From the NCBI RefSeq assembly GCF_039537875.1, contig NZ_BAABBI010000001.1, positions 372,001 to 436,000 on the forward strand: DNA of 64,000 bases, read 5' to 3'. The DNA is from Corallibacter vietnamensis (GTDB taxonomy: Bacteria > Bacteroidota > Bacteroidia > Flavobacteriales > Flavobacteriaceae). Position numbers and translations under genes: made by a program. Within the stretch, counting starts at the first letter, position 1, and every line of letters starts with the position of its first letter. The notes under the pieces are model-generated. The model was given only the letters and a program-made list of their open reading frames with translations, was not told the DNA's origin and ran no database searches. This document shows, one piece after another, positions 8,078 to 16,325 of the stretch.

Positions 8078-9103
8078 ATGTCAAAGAAAAAAGTAACAAC
8101 ATTAAAAGAAATTGCTAGTCAGTTAAATTTATCAATTTCAACGGTATCAAGAGCCATTAATGATCATCCAGACATAAGTGAGAGTACAAAAATTAATGTA
8201 AGAAAATTAGCAGATCACCTAAACTATACGCCTAATATTTTTGCAAAAGGATTTAGACAACATAAAACAAACATTATTGGTGTTATTGTACCTACAATAA
8301 CTCATTATTTTACTTCAACCATCATAAAAGGAATTCTAGAAGAAGCAGAACTGAAAGGTTATCGGGTTATTGTTTCAGAATCTAATAATGATGTAAATAG
8401 ACAAACAGAAATGATGCATACCATGATACAATTTGGCGTAGATGGTATTTTAATGTCGCTTTCTAAAATGACAAAAAATGTAGATGCTATTTTACAAACC
8501 GTAGATAGAATACCTTGTGTTTTGTTTGATAAGGTATCTAGCAAAATACCTTGCTCACAAATTGTTATAAATGAAGAAGAAGCATCTTTTAACGCCATAG
8601 AACACTTAATTAATATTGGCAAAAAACGTATCGCGATTATAAAAGAATCTGAATTTTCATATAATTCTGAAAAGAGATATGCTGGCTACTTAAGAGCTTT
8701 AAAAGAACACAACATTCCTGTAGACGATAAAATTATTTTAAGCTGTAATGATATCAGCATGAAAGAAGGCAAACAAATGGCAAGCATTTTATTAAGTATG
8801 AAAGAACGGCCTGATGCCATTTTTGCAATTACTGATGGCGCGGCTATTGGCGTGATAAAAACACTCAAAAAGTTTAATATAAAAATCCCTGAAGACATAG
8901 CAGTTATAGGGTTTAGCAACTCTATACACTCAACAATTATAGACCCTCAACTTACCACTGTAGATCAACCTGGAAGCCGCATAGGAACAACCGCGGTAAA
9001 ATATCTTATAGAAGAAATAGAGAACACAAACGATACATTAACAAGTAAAACTATTGAAATAAAGACCAACTTAATTATAAGAGAATCTACTTTTAAGGTG
9101 TAA
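8078..9103 (+). CDS. LacI-family transcriptional regulator
   Basis: The 341-residue protein has an N-terminal helix-turn-helix, TLKEIASQLNLSISTVSRAI (residues 8-27), a hinge helix around KLADHLNYTPNIFAKGF, and a periplasmic-binding-like effector domain to the C-terminus (VIGFSNS, TTVDQPG). Such proteins usually repress sugar genes until the sugar or a derivative binds. It is divergent from the receptor-hydrolase-symporter-kinase operon, and twin palindromes lie 34-57 bases before its start, so it is the likely local regulator and probably controls itself. Its effector may be the heteroside or glycerate; the sequence does not tell. Confidence 0.93.
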   Translation: MSKKKVTTLKEIASQLNLSISTVSRAINDHPDISESTKINVRKLADHLNYTPNIFAKGFRQHKTNIIGVIVPTITHYFTSTIIKGILEEAELKGYRVIVSESNNDVNRQTEMMHTMIQFGVDGILMSLSKMTKNVDAILQTVDRIPCVLFDKVSSKIPCSQIVINEEEASFNAIEHLINIGKKRIAIIKESEFSYNSEKRYAGYLRALKEHNIPVDDKIILSCNDISMKEGKQMASILLSMKERPDAIFAITDGAAIGVIKTLKKFNIKIPEDIAVIGFSNSIHSTIIDPQLTTVDQPGSRIGTTAVKYLIEEIENTNDTLTSKTIEIKTNLIIRESTFKV

Positions 9104-9157
9104 TAAAATGATGTAATTTATTTTAAATTGGTACATCTATTTTGATACATTTGCTCT

Positions 9158-9952
9158 ATGAATATAATAGACGCTATCATTCTGGGAATTATTCAAGGGC
9201 TTACAGAGTTTTTACCTGTATCATCAAGTGGTCATTTAGAATTAGGTAAAGCTATTCTTGGGGACAACTCTATACCTGAAGAAAGCTTAATGTTTACCGT
9301 TGTACTTCATTTTGCTACAGCATTAAGTACAATTGTTATTTTTAGAAAAGATATCTGGAGCATTCTAAAAGGTATTTTAACCTTTACATGGAATGAAGAT
9401 TTACAATTTGCGTTAAAAATTGCCATTTCTATGATTCCTGCTGTTTTGGTAGGTTTACTTTTTGAAGAACAGTTAGAACAATTATTTGACGGAAACATAT
9501 TACTTGTTGGCTGTATGCTTATTATCACTGCCGCATTACTTTTCTTGGCTGACAAAGCAAAAGACACCAACAAAAAAGTAAGTTTTGGTAACGCTTTTAT
9601 TATAGGTATCTCTCAAGCCATAGCTATGTTGCCTGGTATTTCAAGATCTGGTGCTACAATTTCAACTTCTGTTTTACTTGGTAATGACAAATCTAAAGCA
9701 GCTAGGTTTTCTTTTTTAATGGTTGTACCATTAATTTTTGGTAAAATAGCTAAAGACATTTTAGGTGGTGATTTAACTTACAACAGCGGTAACTTTACAC
9801 CTATTATAATTGGTTTTATAGCAGCTTTTATCTCTGGCATGATTGCCTGTACTTGGATGATTTCTTTAGTAAGAAAAAGTAAATTATCGTATTTCTCAAT
9901 TTATTGTGGCATTGTAGGTATTATTGCCATTGTATTCTCTTTAATGAACTAA
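9158..9952 (+). CDS. uppP: Undecaprenyl-diphosphatase UppP (BacA)
   Basis: This 264-residue polytopic membrane protein removes a phosphate from undecaprenyl diphosphate, recycling the lipid carrier for peptidoglycan and other polymers. The two signature motifs are present: GLTEFLPVSSSGHLELG (14-30) with the essential Glu and His, and LPGISRSGAT near the middle. Length matches the family (about 265-275). TruB starts four bases after its stop, so the two form an operon. A TAnnTTTG-like element (TACATTTG, 9146-9153) sits just before the start codon and could supply a promoter, now that the gene is separated from ftsX. Confidence 0.95.
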   Translation: MNIIDAIILGIIQGLTEFLPVSSSGHLELGKAILGDNSIPEESLMFTVVLHFATALSTIVIFRKDIWSILKGILTFTWNEDLQFALKIAISMIPAVLVGLLFEEQLEQLFDGNILLVGCMLIITAALLFLADKAKDTNKKVSFGNAFIIGISQAIAMLPGISRSGATISTSVLLGNDKSKAARFSFLMVVPLIFGKIAKDILGGDLTYNSGNFTPIIIGFIAAFISGMIACTWMISLVRKSKLSYFSIYCGIVGIIAIVFSLMN

Positions 9953-9956
9953 TTTT

Positions 9957-10655
9957 ATGCAAAAAACTGCTGAAGATTTTCTTAATGGTCAAATTTTATT
10001 AATTGACAAACCTTTAAACTGGACATCATTTCAAGCCGTTAACAAGCTACGCTGGGAAATAAGACAAGCCTTTAAAATAAAAAAGATAAAAGTAGGACAT
10101 GCTGGCACTTTAGATCCGTTGGCCACAGGACTACTTGTTATTTGCACAGGAAAAATGACCAAGCAAATAAATACCTTTCAAGGTCAAGAAAAAGAATACA
10201 CAGGCACTTTTGTAATAGGTAGCACAACACCTTCTTTTGATTTAGAAACCGAAATAGATAAAACCTTCCCTACTGATCATATCACCGAGACACTGATACA
10301 TGAAACAACCAAACAGTTTATAGGAGCTATTGAACAATTTCCACCGGTTTTTTCAGCTATTAAAAAAGACGGCAAACGACTTTATGAATTTGCACGTGCA
10401 GGAGAATCTGTCGATATTAAATCTAGAACTGTTACAATTTCAGCGTTTGAAATCACAAAAATAGATGGCAACCATCTTAATTTTAGAGTTGTTTGCAGCA
10501 AAGGCACTTATATTCGCTCCCTAGCAAATGACTTTGGCGCTGCCTTAAATTCTGGCGCGCATTTATCTGTTTTACGTCGTACTAGAATTGGTGATTTTTT
10601 AGTTAAAAATGCGACTTCTATAGATGGCTTTATAGAAAGCTTAACAACCAATTAA
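9957..10655 (+). CDS. truB: tRNA pseudouridine-55 synthase TruB
   Basis: The 232-residue protein carries the TruB catalytic motif GHAGTLDPLATGLL with the nucleophile Asp53, and the conserved KGTYIRSLANDFG segment near the C-terminus. It converts U55 in the T-loop of tRNAs to pseudouridine. It is shorter than the E. coli enzyme because the C-terminal PUA-like region is reduced, as in many Bacteroidota. It is cotranscribed with uppP. Confidence 0.96.
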   Translation: MQKTAEDFLNGQILLIDKPLNWTSFQAVNKLRWEIRQAFKIKKIKVGHAGTLDPLATGLLVICTGKMTKQINTFQGQEKEYTGTFVIGSTTPSFDLETEIDKTFPTDHITETLIHETTKQFIGAIEQFPPVFSAIKKDGKRLYEFARAGESVDIKSRTVTISAFEITKIDGNHLNFRVVCSKGTYIRSLANDFGAALNSGAHLSVLRRTRIGDFLVKNATSIDGFIESLTTN

Positions 10656-10714
10656 GCTGTTTTTCCGTATATTATACTGTAAACTGGGCATTAAAAAACA
10701 TATAACCCAAAAAA

Positions 10715-11434
10715 TTGCAGTTATCAAATAAGCATAAAGCCATTTTATTAACCGTTCTTATTTCAGGAACTGTTGTTCTTACTGTGTTTAATTTTGGCCT
10801 AAAAAAACAAAACGCACAGTTGGCAGAAACCTACTATGAGTTAGAACCTGAAAAAACAAAAGAGACTGCTGATAAAAAATCTTTAGACAACCCAAGCGAA
10901 AAGCTTTCTGAAACTAACAAAGCGTTTAACGAAACGCAAAAGTACAAGCGCTACGCAAAAGCTTATCAACCTATTGCTCCTCCAAAAGATTACAAATTTA
11001 AATCATCTGAAAGCAAAATTAATGATAATGACACAGATGAAGGTTCAACAAACTCAAGCTCTGAAATTGACGATGATGTACTTGCTTCATATAACAGTGT
11101 TAATGACGTTTTAAACAAAAGGCGATCTGCTGTGCTTGGCAAGCAATCTGTAAACAAAAATAGCTCCATGCATTACTCGCTAGTAAACCGAACGCATAAG
11201 TACTTGCCAACACCTATTTACCTTTGTGAAAACGGCGGGAAAATCATTGTAAACATTAAAGTTAACGCTTCAGGTTTAGTCACTGATTCTTACATTAATG
11301 CAGCCTATGCTTCAGCAAACGAATGCTTAAAAGATCAAGCTTTAAAATATGCTAACCAAGCACGTTTTAGTATTGATACTTCTAAAAAAACGCAACTAGG
11401 TTCTATTACATTTTACTTTAAAGAAAAAAACTAA
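10715..11434 (+). CDS. TonB-like protein with C-terminal TonB-type domain
   Basis: The 239-residue protein begins at a TTG codon. A stop lies in frame four codons upstream and no ATG precedes the membrane helix, so TTG is the only plausible start. The N-terminal helix (about 9-27) is followed by a long charged, low-complexity linker (30-135) and a compact C-terminal domain (about 150-239) with a VNIKVNASGLVTDSYI strand pattern as in TonB C-terminal domains. The linker lacks the long proline-rich run of classical TonB. It follows uppP-truB at 59 bases. It may be an energy-transducer relative, but the partner is unknown. Confidence 0.7.
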   Translation: MQLSNKHKAILLTVLISGTVVLTVFNFGLKKQNAQLAETYYELEPEKTKETADKKSLDNPSEKLSETNKAFNETQKYKRYAKAYQPIAPPKDYKFKSSESKINDNDTDEGSTNSSSEIDDDVLASYNSVNDVLNKRRSAVLGKQSVNKNSSMHYSLVNRTHKYLPTPIYLCENGGKIIVNIKVNASGLVTDSYINAAYASANECLKDQALKYANQARFSIDTSKKTQLGSITFYFKEKN

Positions 11435-12027
11435 ACATCTAATAGCTGCAACAAATCTGCTATTGCATTTTGACCTTTATCTTTGTTGTACCAACGCTGC
11501 AAATCTTCTTTAAATTCTGGCGTTAAAACGCCATGTGTTTCTTTATAATCCGAAACAAGTTTTGTTGCCTCACTAGGTCTTGGTCCAAATGTATTTACAA
11601 CATTGCCTGTTTCATCATCAATCATAACAAGTTTAGGTATCGACTTTCCTCCATTTGTTAAAAACTGATTCATCAAAGCGTCATTTTCATCTCTAAATAC
11701 CAGCTTTAAATTAATATTCTCATTTTCATTTGCAACCTTATTTATTGCTGGTATCACATGTGCCGCATCACCACACCAACTCTCTGTAAGCACTAGCCAA
11801 GTAGTTGGTTTTTTATATTGTGCTATTTTAGTTTTAGCGTCTTCTGATAGTTTTATTGTTTTATCCCAACGCTTCATACGTCGCTCATTAAGTTTTGTAT
11901 AATTAATTAGAGCTTCCGTTTTATCTGCGCCTGTTGTTGATTCATCTGCTACGAGTTGTGTCATCAATTCAGTATACTCTGAATATGATATATGCTTTTT
12001 TAAGCTATCCTTTATTATATCTTGCAT
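11431..12027 (-). CDS. Thioredoxin-like protein with a single active-site cysteine
   Basis: This 198-residue cytoplasmic protein (no signal peptide) has a thioredoxin fold starting about residue 70. The active-site region reads ESWCGDAAHVIPAI, with one cysteine (Cys85) and aspartate-alanine in place of the second half of CxxC. The cis-proline region SIPKLVMID is present. Without a resolving cysteine it cannot be a standard dithiol oxidoreductase; a monothiol or chaperone role is possible. Its last four bases overlap the end of the convergent TonB-like gene. The exact function is unknown. Confidence 0.8.
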   Translation of the reverse strand: MQDIIKDSLKKHISYSEYTELMTQLVADESTTGADKTEALINYTKLNERRMKRWDKTIKLSEDAKTKIAQYKKPTTWLVLTESWCGDAAHVIPAINKVANENENINLKLVFRDENDALMNQFLTNGGKSIPKLVMIDDETGNVVNTFGPRPSEATKLVSDYKETHGVLTPEFKEDLQRWYNKDKGQNAIADLLQLLDV

Positions 12028-12134
12028 TTTGTATTAAAATTTTATTCAAAAATAAGATGATTTTCTATTTTGAAACATGATTTATATCATTAAGTATGTC
12101 TATCTTTAAAACAAAAACTTACAACTATTAATAT

Positions 12135-12698
12135 ATGGAAAAGCAGCGATGTGGTTGGTGTCTTGGCGATCCACTTTACGAAGCTTATCATGATCAAGAA
12201 TGGGGCGTTCCTGTTTATGATGATGCTACTATTTTTGAATTTTTAATTTTAGAAACCTTTCAAGCCGGATTAAGTTGGATAACCGTTTTGCGTAAACGCG
12301 AAAACTTTAAAAAAGCCTTTGACAATTTTGATTATAAAACCATTGCTAACTACAAGCAACCTAAAATAGATAGTTTACTACAAGATGCTGGTATTATTCG
12401 CAACAAGCTAAAGGTAAACGCTACAATTACAAATGCTCAAGCGTTTATGAAAGTACAGCAAGAATTTGGAAGCTTTTCAAAATACATTTGGAGTTTTGTT
12501 GATGGCAAACCCATAAAAAACGCTATTAAAGATTACAAAAGTGCTCCTGCCACAACTGAAATAAGTGATGCTTTAAGTAAAGACTTAAAAAAACGCGGGT
12601 TTAAATTTGTAGGTTCAACCGTTATTTATGCGCATATGCAAGCCACAGGTATGGTAAACGACCATGAGGTAAGTTGTTTTAGGTATAATGATGTATAG
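12135..12698 (+). CDS. tag: DNA-3-methyladenine glycosylase I
   Basis: This 187-residue enzyme removes 3-methyladenine from alkylated DNA. The zinc ligands of the Tag family are all present with the right spacing: Cys6 and His19 at the N-terminus (RCGWCLGDPLYEAYHDQEWG) and His177 and Cys181 at the C-terminus (NDHEVSCFRYN). Glu40 in FLILETFQAGLSW corresponds to the catalytic Glu38 of E. coli Tag. It ends one base before the convergent aat stop. Confidence 0.96.
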   Translation: MEKQRCGWCLGDPLYEAYHDQEWGVPVYDDATIFEFLILETFQAGLSWITVLRKRENFKKAFDNFDYKTIANYKQPKIDSLLQDAGIIRNKLKVNATITNAQAFMKVQQEFGSFSKYIWSFVDGKPIKNAIKDYKSAPATTEISDALSKDLKKRGFKFVGSTVIYAHMQATGMVNDHEVSCFRYNDV

Positions 12699-13322
12699 TT
12701 ATAAAAATTTCAGAAATTCTGTCCTATTAATTTCTTCTGCTCCTAAACTTTCTAAATGATTGGTATAAACTTGACAATCTATAAGCTTGTAATTAGTATG
12801 CTGTATAAAAGTTATAAAACCAACTTTACTAGCATTACTAACTTTGGCAAACATACTTTCGCCACAAAACACGCCATTGCCTACGTCAACACCATACAAA
12901 CCACCAACCAACTCGTTATGCAACCAAACCTCAACAGATTTAGCATAACCTAAATTATATAACGCTGTATAGGCTTCAATCATGGTTTGTGTAATCCAAG
13001 TGTCATCTTGTCCTACACGTTTTGTCTTTGCACACGCTGCTATCACTTGTTTGAAATCCTGATTTACCGTTACTTCAAATTCTGTATTTCTCAAGACCTG
13101 TTTCATACTTTTTGAAACTTTGAGTTTTTCAGGAAACAATACAAATCTTGGATCTGGAGACCACCATATAATAGGTTCTCCTTCGTTAAACCACGGAAAA
13201 ATACCGCTCTTGTAAGCAAGCAATAATCTTTCTACAGATAAATCTCCGCCAACAGCTAATATACCTTCTGGTGTTGCTAGATTTACGTCTGGAAAAGCAA
13301 TATGTTTTGACAAATAATGCAT
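12699..13322 (-). CDS. aat: Leucyl/phenylalanyl-tRNA-protein transferase
   Basis: The 207-residue protein transfers Leu or Phe from tRNA to proteins with N-terminal Arg or Lys, marking them for ClpAP degradation in the N-end rule pathway. Family motifs are FPWFNEGEPIIWWSPDPR (about residues 43-60) and the central GGLYGVDVGNGVFCGESMF. Length is normal. A terminator belonging to the upstream DUF3127 gene lies just before its start, so aat probably has its own promoter. Confidence 0.95.
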   Translation of the reverse strand: MHYLSKHIAFPDVNLATPEGILAVGGDLSVERLLLAYKSGIFPWFNEGEPIIWWSPDPRFVLFPEKLKVSKSMKQVLRNTEFEVTVNQDFKQVIAACAKTKRVGQDDTWITQTMIEAYTALYNLGYAKSVEVWLHNELVGGLYGVDVGNGVFCGESMFAKVSNASKVGFITFIQHTNYKLIDCQVYTNHLESLGAEEINRTEFLKFL

Positions 13323-13325
13323 TGT

Positions 13326-13360
13326 ATAAAAAAGGTCTATTAAAATATTTAATAGACCTT
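13326..13360 (-). terminator. Intrinsic terminator after the DUF3127 gene
   Basis: The arms AAGGTCTATTAAA and TTTAATAGACCTT form a long stem, followed on the minus strand by a T-run. It lies between the DUF3127 stop and the aat start. Confidence 0.8.
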
Positions 13361-13385
13361 AAAATAATTGAATTATTATATTTTT

Positions 13386-13763
13386 TTAAAACGGAAGATC
13401 ATCATGATCCTCTTCGTTTAAATTATTTGCAGGCTCAAAAGCTTGTGCTGGTGGAACAGGAGGCATTTCTGGATTTGAAGCATCTGCTTGTACTGCCTCT
13501 ATACGCCAACCTTGAATAGAATTAAAATACTTTACTTCACCTTGTGGGTTTGTCCATTCTCTTCCACGTAAATTAATATTTACTTTTACTTGCTGACCTA
13601 CTTGATACGTGTTTAACAAGTCTGTTTTATCTTGAACAAATTCAATCATAAGGTGCTGCGGATACTGCTCTTCTGTTGTCACCACCAATTCTCTCTTTCT
13701 AAACCCATTACTTCCAAAACTTTGGGTTTCTCCAATTAATTTAATTCTTCCTTGTACTTCCAT
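13386..13763 (-). CDS. DUF3127 protein, OB-fold-like, with SSB-type acidic tail
   Basis: The 125-residue protein begins MEVQGRIKLIGETQSFGSNG and has an all-beta core to about residue 90 that fits the DUF3127 family, thought to be OB-fold proteins. A flexible Pro/Ala/Asn region (about 95-115) is followed by the acidic end NEEDHDDLPF. The last five residues, DDLPF, are identical to the end of the SSB protein encoded at 35517-35957. In SSB that tip docks repair and replication proteins. This suggests, but does not prove, a DNA-binding protein that uses the same partners. It is a single-gene unit ending in a clear terminator. Confidence 0.82.
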   Translation of the reverse strand: MEVQGRIKLIGETQSFGSNGFRKRELVVTTEEQYPQHLMIEFVQDKTDLLNTYQVGQQVKVNINLRGREWTNPQGEVKYFNSIQGWRIEAVQADASNPEMPPVPPAQAFEPANNLNEEDHDDLPF

Positions 13764-13815
13764 GTTTTAATTTAATTTGAATTTATGCACGCCTATTAAA
13801 ATAAGCGTTTATGTT

Positions 13816-14685
13816 TTATGATAATAAAATTTTCCAAGCACTTAAAATATCACCAAAACTTAAATAGTTTTGAGCTAATTTATGCTTTTCTCTATGAGAC
13901 GCTGTGGTAATATTAGGGTAACGCTCACTTACTGTTTCTAAAAAGGCATCAACTTCAAGTTGAGATGGTAACGCCTCTACATTTCCTAACATGCCTAGTT
14001 CATTTCCTGTTAAAATCATGCTGTTTTTAACCTCTTCTGGGAAACTATCTACACCTATTCCTAATGTAGATAGCGGTTTTGGTATTTCAAAAAAACCACT
14101 TTTAGCACGACTATAGAAACTTCCGCCTGCTCTAGAAACTAAATCTAGCTTCTCTTGATTAATAACGCCATTTTCATCAAGAACATCATCTTCTATATGA
14201 AGTTTTACTACTTCACAAATTACTAAATTTCCAGCACCTCCTTCAGTTCCTAATTTAATAATATCAGTTACTTTACACTCAAACTGAATTGGTGATTCTG
14301 CAACACGAAAAGGCTTAACAATATCAGATTCAAGCATAGTAAGACCTGCTTTATCAAACTCATTAACACCTTCTGGGTATTCAGTACTACTTAATGAAGC
14401 TTGATGAACCAAATCATAATTCACCACATTTATAACCACCTCTTTTAAATATTCTACGTTTTCTAATGTATGTTTTGTGGTATTATCCCTTACGCGTCTT
14501 GCTGGCGAAAAAATCATCACTGGCGGATTTGCGCTAAATACATTAAAAAAACTAAAAGGAGACAGATTTGGGGTGCCATTTTCATCAATAGTACTAGCAA
14601 AAGCTATAGGTCTTGGCGCAACAGCGCTTAACAAATAGCCATGTAACTTTCCTGTTGATAAGTCTTTAGGTTCGAATGATGTCAT
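13816..14685 (-). CDS. Flavin reductase family protein
   Basis: The 289-residue protein has the FMN-binding split-barrel fold of the flavin reductase/HpaC-like family. The characteristic opening is HGYLLSAVAPRPIAFASTI with LSPFSFFNVFSANPPVMIF (about residues 14-60), and GTEGGAGNLVICEVV forms a later strand. The family includes NAD(P)H-dependent FMN reductases and proteins that only bind FMN. It is a longer version with a C-terminal extension of about 80 residues. No monooxygenase partner is adjacent, so the substrate is unknown. Confidence 0.85.
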   Translation of the reverse strand: MTSFEPKDLSTGKLHGYLLSAVAPRPIAFASTIDENGTPNLSPFSFFNVFSANPPVMIFSPARRVRDNTTKHTLENVEYLKEVVINVVNYDLVHQASLSSTEYPEGVNEFDKAGLTMLESDIVKPFRVAESPIQFECKVTDIIKLGTEGGAGNLVICEVVKLHIEDDVLDENGVINQEKLDLVSRAGGSFYSRAKSGFFEIPKPLSTLGIGVDSFPEEVKNSMILTGNELGMLGNVEALPSQLEVDAFLETVSERYPNITTASHREKHKLAQNYLSFGDILSAWKILLS

Positions 14686-14804
14686 TAATGTTATTTAATT
14701 TCCACAAAGGTAACTATTATGATATTGAACTAAAAATGATTTGATTACTTGTCAAGCAATATTATTAACAGATTTGCATTATATTAGAACTTGAAACAAA
14801 ATTT

Positions 14805-15971
14805 ATGGTTTTTTCAAAATATAGAAACCTTATTAGGTGGATTATTGTTATTGCTTCTTTTGCTATTATTTCCTTAATTCTTTGGAATACGTATGTGTTT
14901 TTTCAAAAATTTAAAGTTGAAGAACAAACTAAAATGGATGTTTGGGCAGCATCTATGAAAGAGATTCTTAAAAATCCTTTAAGCGAAAATGTAAACCCTG
15001 TTGTTGATAAAGTTTTTAGCAGCAATATTACAAACCCAATGCTTGTGTATAAAGACGGTATTTTAGGGGATTACAAAAATATTAACGAAGAAAAAATAAA
15101 AGATAGCTTATATATAGAAAAGCTTATTCATCAATTCTCTCAAGAAAATGAACCAATACTCATTTCTTATGATGATAAAGCCACCAATGAAACCATTATT
15201 TATGGCACACTTTACTACGGTAACTCTGATGTGTTAAATAAAATAAAGTATTATCCGCTAGCATTATTACTCATCATTATTTTGTTTGGTGCTGTTGTTT
15301 ACTTTTTTTACCGAAGTTCTAAAATTGCTACTCAAAACAAACTTTGGTCTGGAATGGCTAAAGAGACCGCTCATCAAATTGGCACACCATTATCATCACT
15401 TATTGGTTGGACCGAAATTTTAAAATCTGAAAACACGAATCCGGAGTATATTATAGAAATAGAAAAAGACATAAGTCGTTTACAAACCATAACAGAACGT
15501 TTTAGCAAAATAGGTTCGCTACCTACACTTGAAAAAACAGATATAGTAAGAGAAACTATAGACTCTTATGACTACTTAAAAGCAAGATCTTCAAAGTTGA
15601 TAGATTTTGAAATTATAACACCACCTGAAGAGATTTATGTAAACCTAAATAAGCAACTTTATAGTTGGACCATTGAGAACCTTGTAAAAAATGCTATTGA
15701 TGCCATGAAAGGTAAAGGAAAACTTACTATTGAAATCTCTCAAATTGAGCACATAGTAAAAATAGCAATAACTGATACAGGAAAAGGGCTTCCTAAAAAA
15801 CAATTTAACACTATCTTTGAGCCTGGTTTTACAACAAAAAAACGTGGTTGGGGATTAGGCCTTTCTTTGGCTAAACGCATTATTGAGGAGTTTCATGGAG
15901 GAAAAATTAAAGTACTTCATTCTGAAATAGGAAAAGGAACCACTATGCAAATCGCTTTAAAATCGGTTTAA
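14805..15971 (+). CDS. Membrane sensor histidine kinase (orphan)
   Basis: The 388-residue kinase has two membrane helices (about 11-33 and 151-169) flanking a periplasmic sensor of about 115 residues. The H-box is GMAKETAHQIGTPLSSL with the phosphorylated His190; the N-box is NLVKNAIDAM; the G1 and G2 boxes are DTGKGLPKK and GWGLGLSLAKRI. All catalytic elements are present. No response regulator is adjacent. It is followed three bases later by a zinc-ribbon membrane protein, with which it is cotranscribed. The signal is unknown. Confidence 0.92.
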   Translation: MVFSKYRNLIRWIIVIASFAIISLILWNTYVFFQKFKVEEQTKMDVWAASMKEILKNPLSENVNPVVDKVFSSNITNPMLVYKDGILGDYKNINEEKIKDSLYIEKLIHQFSQENEPILISYDDKATNETIIYGTLYYGNSDVLNKIKYYPLALLLIIILFGAVVYFFYRSSKIATQNKLWSGMAKETAHQIGTPLSSLIGWTEILKSENTNPEYIIEIEKDISRLQTITERFSKIGSLPTLEKTDIVRETIDSYDYLKARSSKLIDFEIITPPEEIYVNLNKQLYSWTIENLVKNAIDAMKGKGKLTIEISQIEHIVKIAITDTGKGLPKKQFNTIFEPGFTTKKRGWGLGLSLAKRIIEEFHGGKIKVLHSEIGKGTTMQIALKSV

Positions 15972-15974
15972 GTT

Positions 15975-16325
15975 ATGAAGGAACAATTTATTACAATAAA
16001 AGAAGCTGCTTTAAACAATAACTGCCCAGAGTGTTATAACACTAACGGACTTCAAATTACTTTTAAACAAAAATTTGTTGAAACCAATTTATACAAATCT
16101 ATTACCAAAGAGACAACACAAGAAATAGAATGCAAAACGTGTAACACTATTATTTATCCTGTAAACTGGACAGATGATATAGAGCGTGTATTTGCGTATC
16201 AAAAAAAAGCTTTTAAACCAAAAAAGGCTTCTTTAAAACTCAAAAAAACAGCTTGGCTACTTATTATTGTTTCTGTAATAGTAGTTGTTGCAATAATAAC
16301 ATTGGCTGTTTTAAATTTTCTATAA
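15975..16325 (+). CDS. Zinc-ribbon-like tail-anchored membrane protein
   Basis: The 116-residue protein has two cysteine pairs, NCPECYN (about 18-24) and ECKTCNT (about 53-59), spaced like a zinc ribbon, then a basic Lys-rich stretch and one C-terminal helix (about 93-114). It is probably anchored in the inner membrane with the ribbon in the cytoplasm. It follows the histidine kinase by three bases and its end overlaps the convergent HIT gene by six bases. I do not recognise a named family; a link to kinase signalling is only suggested by position. Confidence 0.7.
   Translation: MKEQFITIKEAALNNNCPECYNTNGLQITFKQKFVETNLYKSITKETTQEIECKTCNTIIYPVNWTDDIERVFAYQKKAFKPKKASLKLKKTAWLLIIVSVIVVVAIITLAVLNFL

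Noticed and set aside
8133..8200. Operator-like copy of the LacI site inside the regulator gene or before the hydrolase gene
   Set aside because: I found no second GCAAACGTTTGC-like site apart from the twin site at 8021-8044.
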